NCBI RefSeq assembly: GCF_004197395.1
Contig: NZ_SELS01000039.1
Coordinates: forward strand, 1 to 64,000
Reading direction: 5' to 3'
From: Paraburkholderia sp. UYCP14C
Lineage (GTDB): Bacteria > Pseudomonadota > Gammaproteobacteria > Burkholderiales > Burkholderiaceae
DNA length: 64,000 nt
Shown here in pieces: positions 55,598-64,000 of this stretch (positions within the stretch are counted from its first letter, which is position 1; each line of letters begins with the position of its first letter). The position numbers and the translations under genes are program-made. The notes under the pieces are model-generated. The model made no database searches. It was not told where the DNA came from and worked only from the letters and a program-made list of their open reading frames with translations.

Positions 55598-57052
55598 ATG
55601 ATGGAAATGCAGACCGACCTCAGGCAACATGATCTGCTGATCGACGGCAAGCGCGTGCCGCCAGGCACCGGCGAATATTCCGTCGATATCAACCCCGCGA
55701 CCGAGGAGCCGATTGCACTGGTCGCGCAAGGGAGTGCCGCCGACGTCGATGCCGCGGTGCGCGCCGCGCGTGCCGCATTGAAAGTGTGGAACTCGATTCG
55801 GGCCGCCGAACGCGGCCGCATTCTTCAACGGCTCGCAACGCTGATGCGCGAGAACATGGAAGAACTCACCGCGCTCGAAAGCCTCGACGGCGGCAAGCCG
55901 ATTGCCGCGGTGATGCGTCAGGACGTGCCCGCCGCGATCGATACCGTCGAATACTACGCAGGCTGGTGCGACAAGATCAACGGTCAGGTGATGCCGACAC
56001 GTCCCGATGCACTGACTTATACGTTGCGCGAGCCGGTCGGCGTGGTCGCCGCAATCGTGCCGTGGAATTTCCCGCTGATGATCGGCATGTGGAAGATCGC
56101 GCCCGCGCTCGCCTGCGGGTGCACGCTGATCGTCAAGCCTGCCGAGATCACACCGCTCACGGCGTTGCGAATCGGCGAGCTGGCGCTCGAAGCGGGCGTG
56201 CCGCCTGGCGTGCTCAATATCGTCACCGGAAAGGGCAGTGTGGTGGGCGACGCGCTGGTCTCCCATCCCGGCATCGACAAAGTCACGTTCACCGGTTCGC
56301 CGTCGGTCGGACGAGGCATTCTGCAGGGCGCTGCCGGCAACTTCAAACGCGTGACGCTGGAGCTCGGCGGCAAGTCGGCCAACGTGATCTTTGCCGACGC
56401 GAATCTCGACAATGCGGTGCGAGCCGCGGCGTCCGGCATATTCTTCAATACGGGCCAGGTGTGTTCCGCCGGATCGCGGATCCTCGCGCATCGCGACGTG
56501 TACGACGAAGTGGTCGAGCGTCTGGCCACGCGCGCGAAGTCCATCAAGGTCGGCGATCCGTCGCTGCGCGAAACGTCGATGGGACCGCTGATTTCGGCCG
56601 CGCAAATGAAGACCGTTCTGAGTTATGTCGACACAGGACGCTCGGAAGGCGCATCGCTCGTGACCGGCGGCGCGCGCGTCGGCAATCGCGGCTTTTTCGT
56701 CGAGCCGACCGTGTTCGCGAATGTCGAGCACGAAATGCGCATTTCGCAGGAGGAGATCTTCGGTCCCGTGGCGAGCGTCATCCGGTTCGACGACGAAGCG
56801 GACGCGATCAGAATCGCCAACGGCACGTCATATAGTCTCGCGGCCGGGGTGTGGAGCGCGGACCTGAGCCGCGTGCATCGCGTGGCGCGCGATCTGAAGG
56901 CGGGCACGGTGTGGATCAATACCTACGGCTATACGGACGTGCGTTTGCCTTGGGGTGGTGCCGGAGATTCGGGCTTCGGTCGCGAGCATGGCGATGTTGC
57001 GATCGAGAACTTCACGGAACCGAAGGCGGTCTGGGTGGCGATCGATCAATAG
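55598..57052 (+). CDS. NAD(P)-dependent aldehyde dehydrogenase
   Basis: 484 residues (483 if ATG 55601 is used; AAGGAG favours the second slightly). Aldehyde dehydrogenase motifs: IVPWNFPLMIGMWKIAPALA, FTGSPSVGR, catalytic Glu in LELGGKSANV, catalytic Cys near residue 288 in NTGQVCSAGSRI, and EEIFGPV. It is most like the betaine/aromatic aldehyde group. It follows the LysR gene by about 90 nt and could oxidise an aldehyde from the neighbouring pathway. Confidence 0.93.
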   Translation: MMEMQTDLRQHDLLIDGKRVPPGTGEYSVDINPATEEPIALVAQGSAADVDAAVRAARAALKVWNSIRAAERGRILQRLATLMRENMEELTALESLDGGKPIAAVMRQDVPAAIDTVEYYAGWCDKINGQVMPTRPDALTYTLREPVGVVAAIVPWNFPLMIGMWKIAPALACGCTLIVKPAEITPLTALRIGELALEAGVPPGVLNIVTGKGSVVGDALVSHPGIDKVTFTGSPSVGRGILQGAAGNFKRVTLELGGKSANVIFADANLDNAVRAAASGIFFNTGQVCSAGSRILAHRDVYDEVVERLATRAKSIKVGDPSLRETSMGPLISAAQMKTVLSYVDTGRSEGASLVTGGARVGNRGFFVEPTVFANVEHEMRISQEEIFGPVASVIRFDDEADAIRIANGTSYSLAAGVWSADLSRVHRVARDLKAGTVWINTYGYTDVRLPWGGAGDSGFGREHGDVAIENFTEPKAVWVAIDQ

Positions 57053-57064
57053 GCTCCAATGAGA

Positions 57065-57097
57065 AAAAGGATCGGATGCATCGCATCCGATCCTTTT
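57065..57097. terminator. bidirectional terminator
   Basis: AAAAGGATCGGATGC (57065-57079), loop ATC, GCATCCGATCCTTTT (57083-57097): a perfect 15-bp stem whose A/T ends give a U-tract on both strands. It sits between the convergent aldehyde dehydrogenase and reductase genes. Confidence 0.88.
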
Positions 57098-57138
57098 ATT
57101 CATGTTGCAGGACGAAACAGGAACTTACCAGTACCCGC

Positions 57139-58116
57139 TCAATTGCCCTGCAAAGCCATCTTCTCGCGCAGTTTGATCAGCGCCAGCACGACGTCGATCG
57201 TGGGTGTCGGTTCCGCAACGAGTCGGCCCATTTCCTGCACGACGGTCAACAGAGGATCGATTTCCATCGGCCGGCGGTTCTCCAGATCGACGAGCGTCGA
57301 TGTCTTGTGCGCACCGACCGCGCCCGCGCCATCAATCCGCTTTTCCACATCGACGCGAAAGTGCACGCCGAATTGATCCGCGATGCGCTTTGCTTCGAGC
57401 ATCATCGTGCGTGAGACCGCGCGCGTGCCCGGGTCGCTCGTGAGTACATCAAGCGTTGCATGCGTCAATGCGCTAATCGGGTTGAAGCACAGGTTGCCCC
57501 ACAGCTTGAGCCAGATCTCGTCGCGAATGTTGTCGCGAATCGGCGCTTCGAATCCGGCTGCCTGCATGATGTCGTGCAATTGCTGAATGCGCGGGGTGCG
57601 CTCGCCACTCGGTTCGCCAATGGGAAACTTCTTGCCGTACACGTGTTTGATCACCCCCGGCTCGACGATTTCCGCCGCCGGATAGAGTACGCAGCCAATC
57701 GCGCGTTCGGGTCCGAGCCTGGTCCATTGCGAACCGTCGGGGTCGACACTCGTGAGGCGTGTGCCGGCAAAGCGCCCGCCATGCTGATAGAAGTACCAAT
57801 AGGGAATGCCGTTGACGCCGGTGACGATCGCCGTGTGCTTGCCGAGCAGCGGTTGCATCGTATCGACCACACCAGGCAGCGAATGTGCTTTCAGCGTGAT
57901 GATGACGAAATCCTGGACGCCGAGTTCGCGTGGATCGGACGTGCAACGCACCGGCGCGCTGAAGGTTTCGCCGTCCATGATGAGGCGCGCGCCGCGTTCA
58001 CGCATGGCCGCCAGATGCGGGCCGCGCGCAATGAAGCTGACGTCCGCGCCGGCGCGTGCCAGTTGCACGCCCATCAAACCGCCAATCGCTCCCGCTCCGA
58101 AGATGCAGATCTTCAT
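57139..58116 (-). CDS. 2-dehydropantoate 2-reductase family protein
   Basis: 325 residues. The N-terminal NADP site is IFGAGAIGGLMGVQLARAGADVSFIARG. The conserved TLKAHSLPGVVDTMQ follows, and the C-terminal domain has EIWLKLWGNLCFNPISALTHAT and EIDPLLTVVQEMG. The family includes PanE but contains many paralogues with other keto-acid substrates, so a pantothenate role is not assured. Start 58116 has GGAG upstream. Confidence 0.87.
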   Translation of the reverse strand: MKICIFGAGAIGGLMGVQLARAGADVSFIARGPHLAAMRERGARLIMDGETFSAPVRCTSDPRELGVQDFVIITLKAHSLPGVVDTMQPLLGKHTAIVTGVNGIPYWYFYQHGGRFAGTRLTSVDPDGSQWTRLGPERAIGCVLYPAAEIVEPGVIKHVYGKKFPIGEPSGERTPRIQQLHDIMQAAGFEAPIRDNIRDEIWLKLWGNLCFNPISALTHATLDVLTSDPGTRAVSRTMMLEAKRIADQFGVHFRVDVEKRIDGAGAVGAHKTSTLVDLENRRPMEIDPLLTVVQEMGRLVAEPTPTIDVVLALIKLREKMALQGN

Positions 58117-58308
58117 GATGTCGCTCCGTGACGATGAAAAAGCCGTTCGCCCAATGCCGCAATGCACCGCTTCGCGGCCGGTCACGGTTCGAGCATAAAG
58201 TGGAGCGACGAACGCTGATAGTTAAAGTTTCTCGGTCGATGTATTAGCTATTCGTTATGAAAGACCGCGAGGCAAATGCAGCATTGACTGCCTGAAAGCC
58301 TCGCTACG

Positions 58309-58941
58309 TTACCCGCGCCGAACCAGCAGAAAACTCACGCCGATCGCCGCGAGAAATCCACCGCAGCAGCGATTGAACCAGCGGCGGATCTTCGCGCGCA
58401 TCAGCCACTTGCCGAGATACATGCCGGCCCACGAATACACTGCAATCGCAACCCATTCGAGTACCAGAAAGCTTGCGCCGAGCGCGGCGAATTGCGGCAG
58501 TATCGGCTGCGCGACGTCGACGAATTGCGGCAGGAACGCGGTAAAAACCAGAATCGCCTTGGGATTGCCCGCCGCGACGAAAAACTCGTGCCGTGCAATG
58601 CGCGTGAGCGCAGCCTCCTGGGCTTGCGACGTATCGATAGCGGGTGCGTCGCTGCGCCACAACTGGATCGCGAGCCAGATCAGATAAGCGGCGCCCGCGA
58701 GCTTGATCGCGAGGAAGGTCCACTCGGACGCATGCAGCACGACGGCGAGGCCGGTCGCGGCGAGCGCGAGCATCATCGCGAAGGCGAGCAGCCGGCCCGT
58801 GCCGCCGACGAACGCCTTCATGAAGCCATGACGCGCGGCCACGTTGATCGAAAGCAGGTTATTGGGCCCGGGTGCGAGGTTGATGGCGAAGCAGGCGGGC
58901 AAAAAGAACAGCCAGGCGGTAAGAGACATGACGGTTTGCAT
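58309..58941 (-). CDS. LysE family translocator
   Basis: About 210 residues, six helices. LysE/RhtB features: INLAPGPNNLLSINVAARHG near the N-terminus and FFVAAGNPKAILVFTAFLPQF in the middle. These exporters release amino acids or their analogues. Start is uncertain (58941 or 58929; neither has a strong Shine-Dalgarno). Confidence 0.88.
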   Translation of the reverse strand: MQTVMSLTAWLFFLPACFAINLAPGPNNLLSINVAARHGFMKAFVGGTGRLLAFAMMLALAATGLAVVLHASEWTFLAIKLAGAAYLIWLAIQLWRSDAPAIDTSQAQEAALTRIARHEFFVAAGNPKAILVFTAFLPQFVDVAQPILPQFAALGASFLVLEWVAIAVYSWAGMYLGKWLMRAKIRRWFNRCCGGFLAAIGVSFLLVRRG

Positions 58942-59038
58942 TCCAAACGGGAGGTCACCTGGTATCGCGCGGCGGATCACGCGCGATGCGTTACCGGGAT
59001 TGTAGCGAAATCCCGCCGCCCCTCGGCCGGCCGTGTGC

Positions 59039-59620
59039 TCAGTTCACCGCCTTGATAAAGCCGGGATCGCCGATCAACGTATCGACGCTGAGCTTGACGG
59101 TGTCTTCGATCGCGATCGTATTGCTGGTGAATTTCGGCGACTTCTGCTTCACGGTGCGCGTGGTCGTGTACATGACTTTCTGGGTCGCCGCATCGATGAC
59201 CACGTAGTGCATCCTGAGCGTCCACAGCGCCGGCGAGCGCGTATCGTCCACCGTGAACGTTTCAATGCTGCCGCTGAGCACGCGTTTGTTGTCGTCGATG
59301 CGGAAACCGGCCACTCGCAGGCTATTTGCGACGCCATTACGCACGACGAGGCTGATGTCGTCCTTCAGCACGAGCCCGGTCATGCCGGTGTTTTCGATGC
59401 GGTTCGGCGAGATGTGACCTTCGCGCGCGGGCAGATACGTGAACTCGCTCGCGGGGGCGACGCTGAGCGAGCCGGTGCCGTGGGTCTTCGCGTGCGTCGC
59501 GCTGGCGCTGCTGTTCAGCCCGAACCATGACCACGAGCACGCGGACAGCAGCATGGGCAGCAGTACGGCGCCGCAGCCCTTGAGCACGACGAATCTCAGC
59601 GGCGAACGGGTAGCAGCCAT
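59039..59620 (-). CDS. putative lipoprotein of unknown function
   Basis: 193 residues from ATG 59620. The signal ends in MLLSAC, with lipidated Cys28. The mature part is mostly beta-strand-like (LVLKDDISLVVRNGV, MYTTTRTVKQKSP). The frame is open to 59767, but only the 59620 start gives a normal lipoprotein signal. It resembles uncharacterised lipoproteins of the YajG kind in layout, not firmly in sequence. Confidence 0.7.
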   Translation of the reverse strand: MAATRSPLRFVVLKGCGAVLLPMLLSACSWSWFGLNSSASATHAKTHGTGSLSVAPASEFTYLPAREGHISPNRIENTGMTGLVLKDDISLVVRNGVANSLRVAGFRIDDNKRVLSGSIETFTVDDTRSPALWTLRMHYVVIDAATQKVMYTTTRTVKQKSPKFTSNTIAIEDTVKLSVDTLIGDPGFIKAVN

Positions 59621-59939
59621 GCGGGAGAGAGCGGCGGTCGAAGTCAGAGGAGTTGCCCTTTCAAGTGGAGTCATCCCGGTGGAGAACAGCATGGTAGCAG
59701 CGAACCGGACCGTCGAACCTTCAAACGGGCTCTGGGCGGTTCCGGGCCCGCTGAACCCGGCCATCATAACGGGCCGCGCTAGCCAACGATATCGGGGCTA
59801 CGCCCGAAGGACGCTCGAGCCTGGCTTGCGCGCATGACGATAACCGTTGCAGATGAGAACAATGTGAAGCCCGATCGCTCGTACCGCACGTCCGAGGCGT
59901 TGTCGGAATTCTCCCGCGTCGGGCTTGGACTCGAGCCGC
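59621..59939. other. intergenic region, 319 bp
   Basis: Lies between the lipoprotein start and the YigZ stop, both on the minus strand. It holds the lipoprotein promoter and possibly an alternative upstream start at 59674 or 59767. No other gene supported. Confidence 0.35.
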
Positions 59940-60554
59940 TCAGAAAAAGCCGGCCCTTCCCTGCGTGATATCGATCAGCGTTGCCTTGGCGTCGTCGAGT
60001 GCATTGGCGGGCACGCGCATCGTCATCTTCACCAGCATGGCGTAGGCGCTGTCCACGAGCGGATAGCCTTCGGCGTCCATCCATCGGCGGACTTTGGCCT
60101 CATCGGCGTAACTGACTTCGACGCCCAGCGAGACCTGGGCAATCCTTTCGATGCGCGGCGCGTCGAGCAGCGCGGACGCGATCGCATCGGTGTACGCGCG
60201 CACCAGCCCGCCCGCGCCTAGCTTTACGCCGCCGTAGTAGCGCACGACGGCGGCGAGCACGCCATCCAGATCGTGATGCCGCACCACTTCGAGGATCGGC
60301 CGGCCCGCGGTGCCGGACGGCTCGCCGTCGTCGGACATACCGGATTGGCCCCCCGCGAGCAGTGCCCAGCACACATGCGTCGCGGCCGGATGTTCGTCGC
60401 GCAGACGCTGCAATTCGGCCATCGCGGCATCGCGATCGGCGACCGGGATCGCGTACGCGATGAAGCGGCTCTTGCGAATCTCGAGTTCCGCGCTCAGCGG
60501 CGCGGGCAGGGTATAGGTGGGCAAGGCGGAAACTTCGGTGGATGAAAGAGGCAC
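59940..60554 (-). CDS. YigZ / IMPACT family protein
   Basis: 204 residues. The UPF0029 N-domain has EIRKSRFIAYAIPV, THVCWALL, DDGEPSGTAGRPIL and VVRYYGGVKLGAGGLVRAY, the diagnostic family motifs. A C-terminal DUF1949-like half follows. The bacterial role is not settled; eukaryotic relatives modulate translation control. Confidence 0.93.
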   Translation of the reverse strand: MPLSSTEVSALPTYTLPAPLSAELEIRKSRFIAYAIPVADRDAAMAELQRLRDEHPAATHVCWALLAGGQSGMSDDGEPSGTAGRPILEVVRHHDLDGVLAAVVRYYGGVKLGAGGLVRAYTDAIASALLDAPRIERIAQVSLGVEVSYADEAKVRRWMDAEGYPLVDSAYAMLVKMTMRVPANALDDAKATLIDITQGRAGFF

Positions 60555-60694
60555 GCGGTGCGCGGCGCGATGTCCGTCATGGTAACGGATCGTCCGGGCC
60601 AGCGAAGCGCTGAGAGCAGGTTCGCGGGTTCGTCTACAATGGTCCGCTGAACGCGCACCCAGAGCTTCGATCCCGCGCGTCGCAAGGAGACGAC

Positions 60695-61321
60695 ATGCTT
60701 GACCTATCTACGTTCGGGACTTTCGTTGCCGTCGTGCTCGGACTCTTTCTGATTCCGGGCCCGGCCGTGCTGCTGGTTTTGACGCGCACCATGCACGGCG
60801 GGCGCAAGGTCGGCATTCTGACCGGCCTCGGTATCGCAGCCGGCGACTTCGTGCACACGCTGGGCGCCGCGGTTGGCCTCTCCGCGCTGCTGATGACGTC
60901 CGCGCTGGCCTTCAATGCGGTGAAATTCCTCGGTGCCGCGTATCTCGTCTATCTGGGTATTCGCGCGTTGCGCGAAAAGCAGGCGAGTGCGCATCTGCCG
61001 GTCGTCGCGCCGGTATCGGGCTCGAAAGCATTCTTGCAGGCGATTCCCGCAGAAGTGCTGAACCCGAAGACCGCACTGTTTTTCCTCGCGTTTCTGCCGC
61101 AGTTCGTGCGCCCCGAACACGGCTCGACGTTTTTGCAGTTCGCGACGCTCGGGCTGATTTTCGTTGCCATGAGCGCGCTTTATACGACGCTGATCGTGCT
61201 GACGATGCGGCCGTTGGGCAAACTCGTGAAGCGTTTGACGTGGTTGACGCGCTGGCAGAACAAGATCATCGGCGTGCTGTTCATTTCGCTCGGCCTGCGC
61301 GTGGCGGTGCAGACACGCTGA
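60695..61321 (+). CDS. LysE family translocator
   Basis: 208 residues, six helices: IPGPAVLLVLTRTMHGGRK at the N-terminus, AIPAEVLNPKTALFFLAFLPQF in the middle. AAGGAG six nt upstream fixes the start. It is the second LysE exporter within 2.5 kb, on the opposite strand; the two are not obviously recent duplicates. Confidence 0.92.
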   Translation: MLDLSTFGTFVAVVLGLFLIPGPAVLLVLTRTMHGGRKVGILTGLGIAAGDFVHTLGAAVGLSALLMTSALAFNAVKFLGAAYLVYLGIRALREKQASAHLPVVAPVSGSKAFLQAIPAEVLNPKTALFFLAFLPQFVRPEHGSTFLQFATLGLIFVAMSALYTTLIVLTMRPLGKLVKRLTWLTRWQNKIIGVLFISLGLRVAVQTR

Positions 61322-61337
61322 GCTTCGAAGCGCGAGA

Positions 61338-61421
61338 TCAGGACAACGCGAGCAGGATCAGCGACGCAATGACGATGATGAAAAGACAGGTCGCGATCAA
61401 CATGTCGTACGGATACCTCAT
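61338..61421 (-). CDS. possible 27-residue membrane peptide
   Basis: A short frame, ATG 61419-61421 to stop at 61338, encoding MRYPYDMLIATCLFIIVIAS and a few more hydrophobic residues: one clean transmembrane helix. It ends a longer open frame. No good Shine-Dalgarno is visible, so it may be spurious. Confidence 0.3.
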   Translation of the reverse strand: MRYPYDMLIATCLFIIVIASLILLALS

Positions 61422-61535
61422 GGTGTGGCCGGCAAGCACGCAAAGAAAACGGCGATCATAGGCAGAACCGCTCGATGCGACTGTTAAGCATTGCAAGGCT
61501 GCGATGCAGTGGCGCGCGCGATTCAGGAGGCGGAG

Positions 61536-62165
61536 ATGAATGAAGATGCAGCTTCGACAGCGCCCGCAATCGAGTTCTGGTTCGACTTCGGCAGCAACTA
61601 CAGCTATCTGAGCATGATGCGTATCGAAGCGTTGGCGGCGGCGCGCAACGTGGCGATCGTCTGGCGGCCGTTTCTGCTCGGCCCGGTGTTTCGCCAACTC
61701 GGTTTCGACAACTCGCCCTTCGTATTGCAGAAAGAAAAAGGCGCGTACGTATGGAAAGACATGGAGCGTCAATGCCGCAAATACGGCATTGGGCTCACGC
61801 GTCCCAGCACGTTTCCGCGCGCGGCGCTGCTGGCGATGCGCGTCGCGTTGCTGGGGGCGAACGAGCCGTGGATCGGCGTCTGGTGCCGCAAGATCATGCA
61901 GTTGAATTTCGTCGACGACCGCGACATCGGTTCGATCGACGTTGTCAGCGACGCGCTCGACGCGATCGGCTTACCCGTGCAGAGCGTGATCGACGCCGCG
62001 CAAAGCGATGTGAACAAGCTGCGCTTGCGCGAGCAGACCGAACTGGCCATCAACAAAGCGATCTTCGGTGCTCCGACGTTTTTCGTCGGCGCTGAGATGT
62101 TCTGGGGTAATGACAGGCTGGAGGACGCGTTGGACTACTGCGACGCGATCGCGGCGCGCCATTGA
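61536..62165 (+). CDS. 2-hydroxychromene-2-carboxylate isomerase / DsbA-family protein
   Basis: 209 residues of the kappa-GST/DSBA fold: IEFWFDFGSNYSYLSMMRI at the start, WRPFLLGPVFRQLG, then IFGAPTFFVGAEMFWGNDRL at the end. There is no CXXC; the SNYSYL position is the Ser-type active site of HCCA isomerases, which act with glutathione in naphthalene-like pathways. No aromatic ring genes adjoin, so the substrate is open. CAGGAGG before ATG 61536. Confidence 0.88.
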   Translation: MNEDAASTAPAIEFWFDFGSNYSYLSMMRIEALAAARNVAIVWRPFLLGPVFRQLGFDNSPFVLQKEKGAYVWKDMERQCRKYGIGLTRPSTFPRAALLAMRVALLGANEPWIGVWCRKIMQLNFVDDRDIGSIDVVSDALDAIGLPVQSVIDAAQSDVNKLRLREQTELAINKAIFGAPTFFVGAEMFWGNDRLEDALDYCDAIAARH

Positions 62166-62181
62166 ACGTCAAACCTGGCGC

Positions 62182-62436
62182 TCAATCAACCTGCTGACAG
62201 AAGCGTCGGCCCGGCACGTGAGAGACCACGGCCTGGGCGATTTCGAGCGGAGTGCTTTCGGCGGGAACGACGCGACGGCTCGATTCGGGCGCGTGCTTCA
62301 TCGTCCATTCGACGAGCCTGTATGAACGGCCCCAGGGCGGTTGCAGCGGATCGGAGACCTTGCAGGAATGAATCTGGCGAGTCCAGTCATGGCCGGGCAT
62401 CGTACGCAGGTGTTCGACTACCATCTCTTCAACCAT
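62182..62436 (-). CDS. small hypothetical protein
   Basis: 84-residue soluble protein with QPPWGRSYRLVEWTMKHAP in the middle. AGGAGG with ideal spacing before the ATG (62436) makes translation likely. It converges with the isomerase gene. No known domain. Confidence 0.62.
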   Translation of the reverse strand: MVEEMVVEHLRTMPGHDWTRQIHSCKVSDPLQPPWGRSYRLVEWTMKHAPESSRRVVPAESTPLEIAQAVVSHVPGRRFCQQVD

Positions 62437-62612
62437 GATTTACCTCCTTTCTTCTTGTGCGCGTGACCGTTTGCGGCCGCGATTTCGACATCCCTCAAGA
62501 AAAAGCGCCGCCGATGTTCTGGCGGCTCAACAGGGGATGTACTACATACTTGCAGGCAACTATTAAGCGAGCCTTAAGAACCGGAATCATTACGCAGACG
62601 GATCTCGCCGCG

Positions 62613-62645
62613 TGTAAGCGAGTGCAAGCGAATGCAAGCGCAAGC
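62613..62645 (+). repeat. short tandem repeat, 10-bp unit
   Basis: GTAAGCGAGT GCAAGCGAAT and GCAAGCGCAA are three imperfect 10-bp copies of an AAGCG-containing unit, just before the diguanylate cyclase start. A period near one helical turn could suit protein binding, but three copies are weak evidence. Confidence 0.35.
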
Positions 62646-62653
62646 CGACAGTA

Positions 62654-63913
62654 ATGGGCACGAACGCCCGGGGCACGATTGCCTGCGCGCCGACCAACAA
62701 GTCGCGTGCCGGGCCTCAAGACCTCGGCGCAGCGGCCGTTATCAGTAGAGTTGGGGCGTCGACCCCGCTTCGCCTTCCGGCCCGCCTTGCTGATACCGTG
62801 ACGAATCTCGCCCAAACGCCGCTCTCCGAGCGCCTTCGCTCGCTCGTCGACACCGTGCAGCACAACGAGCGCACCTTGCGCCGCTTCCAGAACGTCGAGT
62901 TGCGTTTGATTGGGGCGCAGGATTTCGCATCATTTCTCGATACCTTGTTCAGTCATTTGCCGCGGGAGTTCGCTCTCGCGAACGTCGTGCTGTGGCTCGA
63001 CGAGCGCGCGCCGATGCTGCTCGAACTGCTCGAGCCGGGTAACCTGAACGCGCTCGACTACGCGCAGTTGAAGACATCGCACGACGGCGGTCTCGCCGCG
63101 CGCTCCCTGTGCGAGGACAATCGGCCGTGGCTCGGCCGTCCCGGCGAACTCGACGACGACACGCGCCGCGCGTTATTCGGCGCCGCTGCGGCCCACGTGC
63201 CGGCCAGTGCGATCGTGCTGCCGCTCGCCGCAGGCACGAACGTCAGCGGCTATCTATGCCTCGGCAGCGACGACCCCGCGCGTTTCGGCGCGGGCATGGC
63301 CACCGATATTCTCGAGCGCTTCGCGAGCATCGTCGCCGCGAGTCTCGACAACGTTGCGCATCGCGAGCGGCTCAAGCAACTCGGCATGACTGACTCGCTG
63401 ACCGGCCTCGCGAATCGCCGCTATTTCGACGAACGGCTGCGCGAGGAGTTGATGCGCGCGGTCCGTTATCACGCACCGGTCGCCTGTCTTTTCATCGATA
63501 TCGACGGCTTCAAGCGCATCAACGATAGCCACGGCCACCAGACCGGCGACCGCGCGCTCGCGGCGGTGGCCGCCTGCGTGCGACAGCAGGTGCGGCTTGG
63601 CGACACCGTCGCGCGATATGGCGGCGAGGAGTTCGCCGCGCTGCTGCAAGGCGATCGCAGCGACGCGCTGACCGTCGCCGAACGCGTGCGGCTGGCGGTC
63701 GAGAATCACGACGTGCGCGACGAGCACGGCGAGCGCATCGCGTTGACCGTGTCGATCGGCGTGGCCGCGCGGGTGGTCGCCGGTAGCCCGGCCGACGCGA
63801 TGTCGCTCGGTCAGGCGATGATGGACGAGGCCGATCGCGCGATGTATCAGGCCAAGCACAACGGCCGCAATCGAATCGAGGCCCAGATCGATGCTCTCGA
63901 CGAGCAGGGCTGA
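62654..63913 (+). CDS. diguanylate cyclase (DUF484-like sensor + GGDEF)
   Basis: 419 residues from ATG 62654; GTG 62798 is an alternative that trims a non-conserved start, and neither has a clear ribosome-binding site. Residues about 60-240 form a GAF-like DUF484-type domain (HNERTLRRFQNVELRLIGA). Residues about 245-410 form GGDEF with the active site GGEEF (323-327) and DIDGFKRINDSHGHQTGD. It should make c-di-GMP. No transmembrane helix, so cytosolic. Confidence 0.9.
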   Translation: MGTNARGTIACAPTNKSRAGPQDLGAAAVISRVGASTPLRLPARLADTVTNLAQTPLSERLRSLVDTVQHNERTLRRFQNVELRLIGAQDFASFLDTLFSHLPREFALANVVLWLDERAPMLLELLEPGNLNALDYAQLKTSHDGGLAARSLCEDNRPWLGRPGELDDDTRRALFGAAAAHVPASAIVLPLAAGTNVSGYLCLGSDDPARFGAGMATDILERFASIVAASLDNVAHRERLKQLGMTDSLTGLANRRYFDERLREELMRAVRYHAPVACLFIDIDGFKRINDSHGHQTGDRALAAVAACVRQQVRLGDTVARYGGEEFAALLQGDRSDALTVAERVRLAVENHDVRDEHGERIALTVSIGVAARVVAGSPADAMSLGQAMMDEADRAMYQAKHNGRNRIEAQIDALDEQG

Positions 63914-63940
63914 TCGACCGTAACCGACACTCACTGCGCG

Positions 63941-64000
63941 TCACACCCCTGCCGCATCCGGCGGCACCCCAAGCAACTGCAACGCGCCGCCCATTACGCC
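63941..64000 (-). CDS. C-terminal end of a minus-strand gene (truncated by window)
   Basis: Read on the minus strand, the last 60 bases give an open frame ending GALQLLGVPPDAAGV and a TGA at 63941-63943. The composition looks coding and it converges with the diguanylate cyclase gene. Too short to identify. Confidence 0.4.
   Translation of the reverse strand, partial: GVMGGALQLLGVPPDAAGV

Noticed and set aside
62613..62645. CRISPR-like or VNTR array from repeated AAGCG units
   Set aside because: Only three imperfect 10-bp copies without spacers; too short and irregular for an array.

Overview
The window is high-GC DNA (roughly 63-66 % by eye) with tightly packed genes and betaproteobacterial gene content. 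The AcnD/PrpF form of the methylcitrate cycle, many LysR/AraC/IclR/GntR regulators and a Frc-type oxalate locus all fit Burkholderia sensu lato, most likely Paraburkholderia. This placement is inferred from gene content, not from a marker gene. I saw no rRNA, tRNA, CRISPR array, insertion sequence or phage gene. It reads as an accessory-rich stretch of a large replicon specialised in small-molecule catabolism and signalling.

Layout. 1-4.7 kb: end of the propionate operon (prpC fragment, acnD, prpF), then a methyltransferase. 5.4-9.4 kb: housekeeping and orphan genes (MFS, DUF305, ABM-domain protein, MDR alcohol dehydrogenase, orphan ABC ATPase). 9.5-18.2 kb: a compact catabolic cluster of shikimate-dehydrogenase-like protein, two KstD/fumarate-reductase-like flavoproteins, NIPSNAP protein, TIM-barrel isomerase/dehydratase-like protein, AAHS transporter and IclR regulator, with IclR-type palindromes at its promoters. 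It looks like a pathway that activates and desaturates an alicyclic or aromatic acid. 18.3-28.6 kb: AraC regulator, a divergent second FtsH, envelope and acyl-transfer genes (TSUP, OafA-like, OpgC-like), a tannase-family esterase and a Gly/Asn-rich secreted protein.

29.1-35.4 kb: a six-gene signalling operon of RsbR, RsbS, RsbT, a GHKL-PP2C fusion, a histidine kinase with an extra N-terminal GHKL-like domain, and a REC-PAS-HisKA-HATPase-REC hybrid kinase. This is a stressosome module wired to two-component signalling with no sigma factor nearby. 35.7-41.4 kb: YadGH-like ABC exporter, LuxR solo, AraC regulator, DUF3830 protein, GDSL lipoprotein.

41.5-57.1 kb: an oxalate-type region. It holds an OFA-family transporter with a 42-residue partner, an MHS transporter, a GntR/FCD regulator, a ThDP enzyme of the ILVBL/acetolactate-synthase type, a canonical formyl-CoA:oxalate CoA-transferase (Frc/YfdW type), an FAH-family hydrolase, then LysR, OxlT, LysR and aldehyde dehydrogenase. 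The usual oxalyl-CoA decarboxylase is absent from the operon and the ThDP enzyme sits in its place. A perfect palindrome, TGTGATATATCACA, lies upstream of that operon, with two related sites nearby. 57.1-64 kb: ketopantoate-reductase family protein, two LysE exporters, lipoprotein, YigZ, DsbA-fold isomerase, small proteins and a diguanylate cyclase.
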